From Quercus robur (Eukaryota; Streptophyta; Magnoliopsida; Fagales; Fagaceae), in contig NC_065542.1 of NCBI RefSeq assembly GCF_932294415.1, positions 1,691,501 through 1,755,500 of the forward strand: a DNA stretch of 64,000 nt, in the 5' to 3' direction. The position numbers and the translations under genes are program-made. Positions within the stretch are counted from its first letter, which is position 1. Every line of letters starts with the position of its first letter. Below are positions 25,355 to 37,400 of the stretch, one piece after another. The notes under the pieces are model-generated. The model searched no databases. It was not told where the DNA came from and worked only from the letters and a program-made list of their open reading frames with translations.

Positions 25355-25566
25355 AATCGACCTTCACACACTCGGTTTCCAGGTCGTGCTCCACGTCAGT
25401 CCACGTCAATGGCACGTGACACCAACATGGAAATCGACTCTCTGATGGTCGATTTTTAGATGGCTGCCACGTGGCAATTTTGCCACATCAGATGTCACGG
25501 ACAACCAAAACCGACTCTGTGAGAGTCGATTTACAAGGCCTAAAATCGACTGTCAGAAAGTCGAGA
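25355..25566. promoter_or_regulatory. Four spaced palindromic boxes near the PMD-element end
   Basis: Four imperfect palindromes of about 24 bp share the plan ATCGAC(T)-spacer-(A)GTCGATTT: about 25355-25380, 25432-25456, 25509-25532 and 25543-25566. The third, CCGACTCTGTGAGAGTCG, is the cleanest. Such spaced inverted boxes next to a transposon end could bind a transposase or a transcription factor, which is inference. The terminal copy A at 13304 retains only the last box. Confidence 0.6.
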
Positions 25567-25646
25567 TGTTACTAACCCAATTTCTTTCAAAACCGGACCT
25601 ATTAACTAGATAGTTGGGAAATTAGGCCTATTTTCCAATTTCGTTC
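25543..25646 (-). repeat. PMD-element terminal sequence, copy B
   Basis: 104 bp matching 13304-13407 with one mismatch seen. It is presumed to be the outer (5') end of the PMD element upstream of exon 1. Confidence 0.85.
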
Positions 25647-25649
25647 TTT

Positions 25650-26775
25650 GTGTTTTTGTTCGACAGTTTGGGTTGGTTTGGATTTTGGATGAGTGACTGG
25701 GAATGGTTGATAAGAGGAAAAATTATTTTTGTTACTGTTAGATGTATGGAATTTTCGTGCTTTTTACACACGTGTAGCCGTGTGAGCCAGTCAAAAAATA
25801 AAAAGGAGTTGAAAGAATAGAAAAAGAAAAGTCTTTGGGTTCTGCTGCGGTGCAGGAAGTGCCAAGTTTGTGCCTTATTTACCTTTGGATCGGAGTCAAC
25901 ACTCAAGAGTATGTGTATAACAATACTTATATATATACAAAAAACTTCACTATTTCAATAATTGAGGTAGTGATATGTAATTGGTACTAAGTCAAAATGA
26001 TATTTATAGTAATTTTATGTAAAATGATCTGCCACCTAAAATGTTGCAAAATTTGTTATTTCTACAATTAGTAGATGGTAAAATTTGTTATGCCTACAAT
26101 TAGTGAATAGGTATATGATATACTTCCTAATTACAGGGATGAACTTGATAAAATCCCTCTCATATATTTATATACATGGGTAAATTGCATCAATTTCCTT
26201 CCTTGAGGTTTCAAGAAATATATTAGAATTCTCTTTTATTATATAAAATGACATTTTATTTTATCTTTTAAAATTTTATTATTATGTAATTGGTGACTAA
26301 GCATAACTTTGAGATTATTTTGGTTGAGAATTTAATTTTAAGTATAAATACTCTAAATTTATTTGCAATAAACATAAAGGGTCTTTTTTTCTTTTTATTG
26401 TTTTGATAAGAAAACATAAAGGGTCTTTAAGTATAAACACTCTAAATTTATTTGGTCATAAGAGGTTACTTGTTGTATAAAATAATAAATCAAAACATCA
26501 AGGGATAGAATGTCATTTATAAATATAAGGGGTTGACCTTTTTCCCAACTTTAAAGGAGGACCATACGAGATGTGGCTTGATGATAGAAGTCTTTATCTC
26601 AACACCTAAAGAGGAGTGGTTTGAGTGATAGTTCTAGCAAGATCTGTGCGGTACATGTGGTATTACTCATTGTCGTCATATGGCGCAGGATCGAGGAGTC
26701 CACACCAGAGACTCCCTTTTTTATTTAGGGAAAAAAAAAAAAAAAAAACTTTGAAGTAGGTTATTGCAATTTACA

Positions 26776-26820
<45 letters not shown>

Positions 26821-27740
26821 ATGTATATATACACACACATATATCCTAGTTAGAATTCATTGTAAAAAGAAAAAAAAATCAATACATTACAAATATGAGT
26901 TAACCCGCTACCATAGTACTATATTCCATCATTTGCTAAACCGAACCCATGTCACACAAGGATTTGATATGATGCTATAGTCTAGGGTAATTGCAATTGT
27001 GCCGGATCTAAATCCATCACGCAAAATCTCTTTTGAGCTTCTTTTTGTGTGCCTTTTTTGAATGGAAGGAGACGAGGAGAGAATAAAGGAGGAGAGTAGA
27101 ATGAAAAATAACTAAAATTGACTAAATTTTATTAATATATTCCAGCCATCTTCTCCTCTCATCTCCTCTCCATCCCTTCCAAACATAAACTTAGTCATAT
27201 AAGGGCACGACCCCAACATTCTCATATCTACTGAATTTCAAGGTCCAGACTCCAGGGTCTAGACCATCTCTGCATGTAGGCATAGGCTGGGTAGCTAATT
27301 GCCTAATTGTCCTGGCATCACTTTAAAGAATTTGCATGGCTTTCAGAGTTTAGGGTGCTTTAATTTTCAATGCTTCATCAGTTTGTTTACTAATCTGCCT
27401 TGTTTACCTCCAACAACTTCGCCTTTGTAAATTGTAATCTAAAATTAATGCTCACCCCCCACACTAGCTGCCTCCAAATTGTTAGACATAGTAACATGTC
27501 AGATCCGAATATAATCAAACCCAACACTAGTCCATCAAGCCCTTAAAGCCCGTTCCAAGAGGGATCGGGTCAACCCACTTATCCACCATTTTAGCACCCA
27601 CTAAACAATGTCCAATTTAAGCCCAATGGTCAACCCAACCCCATCGACCCAAAGCCCAAATCTAATTTCCCAAGACCAAATGGCCCAACTCAAAAGTCCT
27701 ACTCCTACCAGTCTAGTCCATTGACAACAACGTAGCATTT
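25650..27740. other. Intergenic repeats, no gene seen
   Basis: AT-rich sequence. It includes an A18 run near 26730 and a (TA)n(TG)n/(CA)n microsatellite at about 26784-26845. A MITE-like segment at about 27055-27190 has inverted ends GGAAGGAGACGAGGAGAG and CTCATCTCCTCTCCATCCC. A GGCCCAA-rich remnant lies at 27530-27745. No reading frame is convincing. Confidence 0.5.
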
Positions 27741-27747
27741 TAAGGGC

Positions 27748-28846
27748 TTGGATTTCATGGTAACTAATGAGGACTGGAAAACTAGTGAAGGTGCCACACT
27801 TTTTTCGTTCACTTCAAAGCCTCAAAGATTTGAAATTGCATTGGTCGAGACTGGGAGAAGATCTACTCCCTCGCATTGCTACTCTTACTCATATAGGACT
27901 TCTTTCACTTACTACTGCCTACGTTGGGAATCAGCTATGTTTCGGTGAAGGCTTTCCTAAGGATTTATAATTTTCCCCATTTATTGTTGAGGGTTGACTT
28001 AGTGGTTACTAAGGTCTCATGATATTCATGAGATTCTAAACTTGAAGCCTCTCGCCAATATCTTGGGGAGATTCTTTCCCGTAATAACCTGGTGTATATG
28101 TGGAATACAGGATCTGCATACACCTTCGGGAGCTCGAGGGAATAGTTAGGTTATATTTGGTAACAGTTTTTGTTTTTTATTTTTAAAAACTTGTTTTTGG
28201 AAATATAAAGAAAAAACAATTTTCTTGTATTTTTGAAACCAAAAACATGTTTGGTTAGCTGAAATTAAAAAAATAGTTTTTTGAAAAAAAATAGAAAATA
28301 CTAAAATATGTTGTTATTAATTTAAATTCTAATACTAACTCATTAAATGAGTCAGATTCATTAAATCAAATGCGTGTTTTCTTTGAATTTTGAAAACTAA
28401 AAACTGAAAATAACCTTTTGCATGCTTTTAGTTTTCTTCACAAATTGAGTTTTGAGAACAGTCTTTGTTTTTTGTCCATCTTGAGTTGCCAAACAAGTTT
28501 TTTTAGTTTCAAAAATAGAAAATTGTTTTTGAAAATAGAAAATAAAGGGAAAAAACAGTTAGCAAACATACCTTTAGATACTCTAAGAAATCTTGATACC
28601 CTATTTTGTCCAAATAATAATAATAATTTTCCTCATTTGAATGACATAATAATAGAAAAAGGGGTGATGCCCAATATGAAATCAGAATATATTGACAGCT
28701 GCATGGAGTTAATGACAATGCCTAAGGGCATTGAATACCTTAAAAATCTTCAACAACTGGATTTGGAATCTGTCTCAATAGAACTTCAAAATCGCATTGA
28801 AGGAGAAGGAAGTTTGGATTCTCCAAAGTTGCACTACATCTGGTAG
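27748..28846 (+). pseudogene. Truncated NLR gene 3' end (LRR part), split by insertions
   Basis: 27766-27970 reads LVKVPHFFRSLQSLKDLKLH, WSRLGEDLLP and AYVGNQLCFGEGFP. After an interruption, 28630-28846 reads PHLNDIIIEKGVMPNMK, then MELMTMPKGIEYLKNLQQLD and a C-terminus SLDSPKLHYIW plus TAG. Both parts are close to the LRR of the intact-looking NLR at 63.73-64.0 kb (KVPQWFRSLQNLKYLGLQWS and IIIEKGVMPNLK). Everything upstream of the last LRRs is missing. Target-like sequence ATAATTTTCC(C/T)CATTT appears on both sides of the 28.0-28.62 kb insertion. It is a dead relic of the same NLR family, and it shows how the 61.4 kb gene probably ends beyond the window. Confidence 0.9.
28145..28576. mobile_element. 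MITE-like insertion in the NLR relic
   Basis: The ends are inverted and similar: AGGTTATATTTGGTAACAGT on the left and, inverted from the right, AGGTATGTTTGCTAACTGTT. The interior is AT-rich, with repeated AAAACTTG/TTTTTGAAAATA blocks and no coding capacity. The stretch just before it (about 28000-28140) resembles a tRNA-derived SINE (GTTGACTTAGTGGTTACTAAGG, region only) but is degraded. Confidence 0.55.
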
Positions 28847-28849
28847 TAA

Positions 28850-30680
28850 TTCATAATGCTTCATGAAGGTAGTAGCTTCTCAATCCTATTAGTTTTTCTT
28901 TTTCTTTTATCTTTAAATGAATGGTTATTGCATTCATTTTTATCGTTATCTTTAAAATAAATAAAAACTTTGCATCATTAAAAGATATTTCACTAACAAA
29001 TTTACACATGTCTGCAACATGCTTGATTTATATTATTAGCATTGTCCTGTTAAAGATATTTGGATTGAAAAGAATGAATAGTTACAACTAATCCTTCATT
29101 TTTGTAAAGGCTTAAGTTTTGGAGGTAATGATTTCTGACATGATAAATAAGTGTAATAAGGCTGGGACAAAAGCTCAAAGCTAATTGACTAATTGAATTA
29201 AAAAGAATGAATAATTACAACTAATCCTTTATTTATATACTCTGATACAAAGAGGAGGGAAAATAACAAACTAACTAATCTAGCTAAGAAACTAACAGAA
29301 AGTCAATTACTAACCATCTCAGAATACACTTGTACAATAGTGATCACGTAGTTAGCTCGTGACTTGAAGACTTTAACACCGTAGAGTTAACTGTACTTTG
29401 CAACCTAGTACGACAGGTGTGTTTTAGTGTTTGTTTCTCAAAAGCACACCAAGGAATATTCTAAAACAAAATTAAAGCATTCATAGATCCAAAATATTTT
29501 CATTATTCATAAAGGATGAGTCGTTGTTAGTTAAGGCTTGGTCAATTAATTAACTTCCAAGATATACACTTTAATCAATAAAGCTATAGTCAAGAGCCTT
29601 GTAGCTTAATTGGTACCTCTCTATGCACAAAGTGCTTTGAGGTGTAGGAATGATGATTTAAGTTGTGGGGTTAACAGCATATCGTAACTATTTCAAAAAC
29701 AATTGTTGACTACATCTTAGCTTTATGAGTCATGAAGTATATTATATGAATTGTTTGCTTCATTAAAATTAAAAAAAAAATTAAAAAAAAATGAGAAAAG
29801 AAAGAAAGATTCAAAGCCAATGATGACTACATCTCATATTAAATAAGCTACACCCTTTTTGAGAAAGTGAATAGCTTCATAGCATCCACTCTATTTCTCT
29901 TCATTTTAGCCGTCCTTATCCTTTGAGAATAAGAAAGAAATGGAATATGATTAGAGAGGACGGGAACCTCAAAATCCAGCAACAGGGCTAGAGTGTTCAG
30001 CTTTCGGGTATGGTATACATGTTTTATTGCATTTGTTACATTATTACATATGCTAATGATGTAAGACAGCCAAAGTTTAATTGCAAAGTATTTGGGATAC
30101 ATCCATGCTTAAAAGTTTGATTTTATTTACTCAGTTGTTATCAGAGCAATCTTTCTATGTTCATTATTTTTTTAAATATCATCTGATGTTATGGACTACT
30201 CATGTTACTGAACTATCATATTTAAGGTTTGCTCTCCTGTTTAAGCTTTAGATGATTGGTATATTTCACTTACTTCAGAAATATCCATTCTATATAACTT
30301 AACATTTGCTAAATCCATGAAGATATAATGGATTGGGTTGAAGTTCCCCCAGTGAACAACCTTTTTATATATACTAGTGAAGGAAAAATAAAAGTCCTAT
30401 GTAAAGGAAAAATAAAAGAATTTGAGGAATTAACCTAACATATTTGGGTCCAAACATATTTTAACCTTTCAGTTAAGTGGTATTCCTATATCTTATATTA
30501 AGGTTTCTGGAAAAACAAAAATAAATTGGTCCCTCATTAAAACTGTATTCTATTCTAATAATGAATTAAGAAAAATTACAAAACAGATCCATTTAACTTA
30601 GTCTTGTTAGTGGTTTAATTTCAACTTGAACTATCCTTTATGCAAAAATTTATATTTTTGATGGTGTGTTTTAATTGCTT
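28850..30680. other. Spacer with SINE-like and dispersed repeats
   Basis: A SINE-like piece at about 29593-29700 contains TAGCTTAATTGG, resembling a polymerase III A box, but no clear B box. The segment at 29845-30020 (CATAGCATCCACTCTATTTC, GTTCAGCTTTCGGGTAT) is repeated at about 45110-45245. GAGTCATGAAGTATA...TATGAATT near 29725 recurs at about 42270 and 44455. These are dispersed repeats of NLR-flank DNA. No gene was found. Confidence 0.5.
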
Positions 30681-30689
30681 TGTAATTAT

Positions 30690-33019
30690 TTGTTAATGAC
30701 AGCTTTAATTGGGGATTTGAATGAACTCAAGTTCTCCTGGGCAGTGCCATTGGACCGTAAGGCTCTTGAGTCTTGACGAAAAACTTTAAACTCAAACTTA
30801 GCTGATTTGTACTTCACTTTTTTTAGAATAAAAATAGCTTCATCCAATATTTCTCTCTCACCTCTATTCTGATTGTGTAGGTCTTCACTTATCTTTAACT
30901 CTTCAAAACATGTGGTAAGCATTTGGAGTTGGTGTCCTTCACCTTTTTGGTTCCCTCATAAGTCGTTTCCAAAATTTGCCACGCCTCCTTGGCTAGGGGT
31001 GACCATGGGTCGGTTCGGGTCAGGTTTGTGCCCAACCCGCGACCGACCTGACCAAGTCGGGTTCCAATTTCTCAGACCCGCCGCCAACCAGTCAGAAAAT
31101 CGGATCGGATCGGATCGGACGGTTCTTGCCGGAAAGTGGTCGGGTCTCGGTCGGGGTTGATTATTTGGAAAACGGCGAGAATCCGGCCAAGAAAATATGA
31201 AAAACGGTAGAATCCGGCGAGAAAATTTTGAATAACGGTAGAAATCCGGCCAGATCTCGCCAAATCCAGCGAGATCTTGGCCATTTTCGGCAAGATCTTG
31301 GCTAGATCTAGCGAAATCTCGCCGGATCTAGCTTAAATATTCCCAAAGAAAACTCAAAACTCGCCGGATCTACCCAAAAAAATCTCAAAACTCGCCGGGT
31401 ATATGATGGGTCGGTCGGATCGGGTTTCTCGGATTTGAAAGGGGAGATCCGATCTCCGACCCGTTGATCTCGGGTTTTGGAGAATGAAATCCGTCGTCAA
31501 CCGCCGAAGCAGTCAGTTCGGTCGGCGGCGGATCGGGTTCGGTCGACGGCAACGGGTGGGTCGGTTCCGGCGGGTCCTAGGACAACCCTATCCTTGGCAA
31601 TTGTAACATGAGAAATCTTATGAAACTCATCTGGAGAAACATCACAAAAAATAGCATTTAGAGCCTGCTATTAGCATTATCTGCCGCAAGGGCTGCCTTA
31701 TCCCATGTGGAATTGGCAGCCTCCAGCCTAGTCCATCCTATATCTATAGCATCCCAAACACTCTTATCAATGGAACATAGGAATGCCCTCATACATACTT
31801 TCCAAAATGCATAGTTCCTTCCATCAAAATATGGAGGAGCATTCAGAGATTAAGATCGATCCATCTCAAACGGGGTCAAGAATCGCACTCAAGTAATTAA
31901 ATTGCAAAAAATGCACCTGCTCTGATACCAATTGGAAGTTCAAATAGTGTGTAAAACACTTATGAACGTTTAGACCCCCAATTTAAAATTACCAACACAA
32001 GCTTATAAACAAACAATATATGTGCGGAATATGAATATAAGCTAAACTCAAATTGGTAACACATCCTAAACCATAATTAATCACAATCACAGTAGTAATT
32101 AAAAGGTAAAGAGAAATGGAAGAAAGATGCAAACACAAAGATAACACGGCAATATGTTATCGAAGAGGAAACCAAAATACTCGGCGAAAAACCTCTTTGC
32201 CGCCCTCCAAGCGGTCAATAACCCACTAGAGAATGAAGTTGGGATACATGAATAGCAAAAGACCCTCCAAGCCTAATCTACCCAGTGCCCCTAAGCTCTC
32301 CAAGCTTCTTGCTCCAACAGGGTTACGTCGAACATTGTCTTCTTTAGCTTATCGGATCCCGCAATTGCTCATTGCATCAACCAAAATGAACTAATCCCTT
32401 CTGAACTGCTTCCCAAGCACCAAAATACCTCCTCACTGATATGGGTATGGTGAGATAAGGATTTGGCTAAATGTACCTCTCAAGGATATGTCAATGGAAA
32501 GGGTGAGAGTAGAGGAATTTAGAGAATCAAATGATGAAGATTGTGGATGAGTCAATCTTTTTTTTCTCTAGGGTTTCTCTCTCAAAATTCTCTCTAAAAG
32601 CTCTCTACATTTCGTGGGTATAAAGGTATTTATAATAAGGTGTATGAGGAATGCGAAAGGTCAGGTTTCAATCAAACAGGGCATTCTGGCGACTCAATCT
32701 AGTGACTGGAACAAGTTGCGAGTTTGAGTCGCGAGCTAACTACCTGGCCAGACTAGAAGTTTTGTCCTGTAGTGCTACAGCTGGCGTAACCCTTCAGCTC
32801 CCCCTGCATGCTTCACGTGTTCTACCTTTAGTGACTCGCCAGTCGCTAGATCTAGTCGCGAGACCCTTCTTGAGTGCACACATTTAAGTATTCTTCATAC
32901 TCTCTCATACACTACCCTTACATAATTCCCACCTAAATACAGGATATCTAATTGCTAAATTACAAGAAAATTTGGTACGGAATAAAGACAACACATGATT
33001 GAATAAATTCAACCTTACA
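30690..33019 (-). mobile_element. Copia-type retrotransposon relic: LTR plus gag
   Basis: On the minus strand an LTR of about 1,087 bp (33019-31933) starts TGTAAGGTTGAATTTATTC and ends CTTCCA. It is followed two bases later by TGGTATCAGAGC, the initiator-tRNA primer site (31930-31919). Then comes a gag fragment: NAPPYFDGRNYAFWKVCMRA, SVWDAIDIGW, and after an insertion KEAWQILETTYEGTKKVKDT and CFEELKISEDLHNQ. Gag has frameshifts and an in-frame stop, and pol and the second LTR are missing. A hAT element splits gag at 30994-31590. This is a dead 5' portion of a Ty1/Copia element. Confidence 0.85.
30986..31598. mobile_element. 597-bp non-autonomous hAT element inside Copia gag
   Basis: The element at 30994-31590 begins TAGGGGTGACC and ends GGACAACCCTA, inverted ends of TAGGG type. 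It is flanked by a perfect 8-bp duplication TCCTTGGC (30986-30993 and 31591-31598). Subterminal regions are rich in GGGTCGG/CGGATCGG motifs. The interior repeats CGCCGGATCT and GCGAGATCT-like words. There is no coding capacity. Removing it restores the Copia gag reading frame across VTIAKEAWQ, which confirms the boundaries. Confidence 0.93.
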
Positions 33020-33338
33020 ACATCAAAGTACAAACCACAGATCTATCAAAATACAACCCCAAAATATAAACATCAACACACCCACACACATCCAAACCCA
33101 TGGATCCATTAGTAACCATGCCTCAAATCCCATTTTTCAAACCCCAACAACCAAAAGAAACCCAATCCCTAAATCAAATAAACGAAGAAGAAGAAAAATA
33201 TAGCACAACATTTTATCCCACCTTTTATACCAGATTGGCTTCAAAATTAAGCCCACAAAAAAGAGTCACAAATTGCTAGCAACACATTGAAAATTAACAT
33301 GCAAAGAGAGAAAAATCAAAGTTTCAACTCCTCTGTTG

Positions 33339-33376
<38 letters not shown>

Positions 33377-34078
33377 TAGAGAACTTTAATGGAACTCAAG
33401 AACAAATGAATTCAAACCCAGGCATATATTTGAAACCCCAATTTCAAATCCAGACATATATTTTAGGGACTTCTCAAACCCAAAAAAATTAAACTCAAAT
33501 CAACCACTCCACAGATCTCATCCTCTCTCTGTCTTCCCCCTCTCTCTCTTTTGTCCATCCATCCAATATATCATTGACATCTCTGTAAATAGTGGAAAAA
33601 TCCAACCATCAAATTCCAATTTACCCTTAATACATATATTATTAGAGTGAGTTAGCATTGGGAGGTAGAGGTACTGGTGGGCAAAGAAAACGATGCGGTG
33701 GAGGAAGACGTGGGTGCTGTGGGAGTGGTTGATGAGAAGACCCACGGTTGATGGAGTGGTTTCTATCCATCAATCCCAAGACCCACGGCGAGCTGCTACC
33801 TATGGCCCCATGAACCCAGGTCCACCCACAGCACCACAACCCCACGCTGATGTCCACCGTAACAACCTAAAATCTCAGATCGACCACCACTAAAACCCAA
33901 ATCGCAACCTACACGTCATGCTCTGCAAAACATAAACCTAAATAGTCATGCTCCTTCTCCACAAATCAAAACCCAAACCCATATAGCCAACCTTGGCTCC
34001 TCCATTGTTGCAACCGTGACCCAAAGCTACCGCTTATCTAAACCAAAGTGTGGGAGATGAGAGAGAGATATAGATTGA

Positions 34079-34120
<42 letters not shown>

Positions 34121-34490
34121 AATCAAATAAGAAGTAATGGAAAGAGTAGTAAGTGATTTTTGCCTTTAATGATGATTCTTAGACTAATAAATCAAGTGGG
34201 TGCCATTGTAGCATCTAAGATCTCAGGTGGGTGAGCAAGCGTGAGAGAGTGCGTGGGAGAGGAGTGTTTGATCTAATTTCTTGTTTGATTTTTTGATGAA
34301 ACTTGTTAGAGTAATAGAAAATTTAGAGGCGGGTTACGGAGTATAAACGGAATGAACCACGGGTGGGTAAAGTATCAAAAATGAAACCACGGGGTAGGTA
34401 AGTTAAATTCGGACTAAACCACAGGTGGGTAATCTGTAATTATCCCTTCTTTTTTTGGTCTTATCTGTGGGAAAAAGAAGACTCTGTTTC
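33020..34490. other. Intergenic, simple repeats only
   Basis: It contains a poly-A run of about 40 at 33335-33374 and a (GA)n microsatellite at about 34082-34117. A duplicated phrase (AACCACGGGTGGGTAA / AACCACAGGTGGGTAA) lies at 34355-34435 and looks like a MITE or LTR tail. The short GTGG-rich frames near 33.7 kb have no recognisable protein. Confidence 0.5.
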
Positions 34491-34499
34491 TAAATTGCT

Positions 34500-37400
34500 T
34501 GTAATAAATGTAAAAATTTGAACCCCTTTATGCCTTAGTGCCAAGTTGTTGGAAGATTGGTGTTCAACCACGTATTTGCTCATATTCTCTGTGTCTATGT
34601 AATTTAGCTTTTGTGAACAATTAACATCCCTATTAATTTTTCAGACAATTCTATACTTGTCACTCTATGTCCACAGATAGCGACAAGAAAAATGTTTCAC
34701 CAAGAGATATGGAGATTATAGAAAGTAGTATAGAGACACTAACAAAACCCGAAGAAGTTTCTCTCACAAATAACAAAGAATAGATTAGTTTCTATTCTAA
34801 TACTATATAGGTCTTCTTGTTGCATATGTTGATGTGAGTTGATTTTTGGAAGTGTGTTCTTTGCATTTTAAATGACTTTGGCAAATGTGGGTGTGAGTGA
34901 AGTGATAACTACGAATTTTTGCAAGTGAAGTGTGAGCATGTGCTTTTTGCATACCAAGTGTTTGATAAGTTGTTTATATGAGATTTTGGGTTTAATTCCT
35001 TGTTTTTAATATGCTTTAAATCTTGTATTTTTAATGGGAGTGATTCTCAAATAATTTGGGCTAGTTTTAAAACTATAACAATTTTCTAAAGCTGTCAGGG
35101 ACAGATTTGAGTCAACTGCAATACATGATTTTTAATAAATTATAGAAAAATCTTTTTGAGCTGAATTTTTGGTGGTACATACTAGACACATAAGAGCTTC
35201 TCCCTATTTAATTTCAAGCTTTTTGGATAAAACTAAGTGGACCAAATGAATTTTATAAAAAGGGCTGACCTGTTGGAAGTTATCTAAAAGTGTGATTAGG
35301 ATGCTGAGACTTTAAAGAATTTACTCCAAACTTTTGTTGTGTGGTTTAGCTTGTAAGTTCATATGTGCTTTCTTTGACAAATGTTTTACTTTGACTAATT
35401 TTATCATTGTTTGGTAGTGACATATGTTGTATTAAATTGGTACATGCACATTGTTTGTGGAAGGGAAATTAAAGGCTTTGGTCATGTTGTAGTCCTATGA
35501 GTTTCTTGTATACTTGTTTAGTTCCTTTCTGCGTAGGGGTACTTGTCTTGGGCTGGTCAAGATAGGCTTTACGGCCTTAGGTTTGATTTTTGAGGGAATC
35601 TTTTCCGATATATGGAGACAAATTTGATAGCGTAATTTTGTAGTAGGCCTTGTTTTTAATAGGCTTGATACTTGTGTTTCTAGGTTCCAAGGTACTTAGT
35701 GATAAAACTAGTAACTTGATTGGTTGAATGCGGTGCCTAGTTGAGGTAAATTTGGAATGGACTGCTGAGGTAAGTAGCTTTTTAATGGGATTTTTGAAAA
35801 ATGACCATGTTGCATAAATGTTGTTTTTGGTTAGACATGCTTTTGGAAACTACCTATGGAAACTATATTTTCTTAAAAACTATTGTGTCATAACCTTAAT
35901 GTATATATGATTATATATATGAAAATGCATCATATTTGGTATTGCATTTGGGGAAATGCATGTATTGTTAATATGGAAAAATGAGCATCTTTTATTTAAT
36001 CTTTGATAAGGAAATCATGGATTTTATGGTATGTTAGAAAATTCAAAGATGCTAATCTTGTCTTGTTATGAGGAAAATTGCTAGAAAATCTCTTGACAAG
36101 AATGAAGTTGAAAACCTTACAAACTTTGTAGAAATTAGATTATTTAAGGTTTTTCTGAAACTACTTGGATATAAACTATGTGTTTCAAAGTAATGTAACC
36201 TGTGAGCTTTATGTGGTTTTAACACCATGTCATGTGTGATTTTCCGGTGATCACCCGATTTGGTTTCCGTAGTCTTTGTGATAACCGAATCAAATCCAGG
36301 TCAGCGTCTTTCACTTTGGATGATGCATTCTTCCTTGCTACCCATGGGGGGAAGAGGTTCCTTGATTGTGTGTAGGTGAGACTGCTACCCATGGGGCCAA
36401 GAGACCACATACAAGAGAGGTCTTATTTGACGTGCTCTCTCAGCTTCCCATGGGGGGAGAGAAATCTTGAGGGTATGGGTGAAGCTGTTGTCCATGGGGC
36501 CAAGAGTCTGCATACCAGAGAGGACAATATCATGTTAGTTGTGAATGGGTGGATCCTCTGACTGGTCTATGTGGTAGTGTGATATATTTGTGAAATTACT
36601 GTGTTAGATTTTATGGCTTTGGAATTATATTGTTGGTGCTCACAGATTATGGTATATAGTTTCAAGGTATTTACTTTGAGAAACTTTGTATTTCATTATT
36701 CAATCATTCTTGTTATATTATATTACTGTGGGTCCGGGAAGTTTACAATCCGGCCCAAACTCTATCTGGGCCCAGGGCCCGTGCCGAGGAAGACTTTTGC
36801 CGAGGACGAATGACCGATGGCCGGGGTGTCAAGGGGAACGGCTGGGAAACTACCCTGTCCTCGGCACTCCAGAACTTCAATGGGAAGATCAACGTTTTGG
36901 TGAAGGCTACCCCCAAACAGCCCCCTGAAGGGGATGTGAGTGGAATAGGGCCCACAGGGAAACAGGGTGTAAAATTGGATCAAGGAAGATGCGTTCCCCC
37001 CCCCCCCCCGGCATTAAATGCACCTGCCAATGTCCAGATCCGATTAATGAGAAAAGACGTTTGGACGGTGTAAACTTCGATCTTCGTAACTAGTAGAAAG
37101 TAAGAAGGGACGGTTGATGGGATGGATACAGAAATAAGCACCTGCCTGGCCAACAAGTGGAAGGTTAGGATCAACCAAGACGGACTATATAATAAAAAGA
37201 TAGGTGCACCGAACAAGCGGCTGGGAAAAATGGCCAAAAACCAGAGTCTCCCAGCCCACCTCCAGGAGAAAGACTTCAGGGGTGAAGACAACTTAACCAT
37301 GTATGAACGCCACGAAGAGCCCACCGCTTGGTGACCAAGGCCTAGCCTTTCAAACCCACGCTCTACAAATGATATTGTCTGAGCCTTTTTACGTGCGAAC

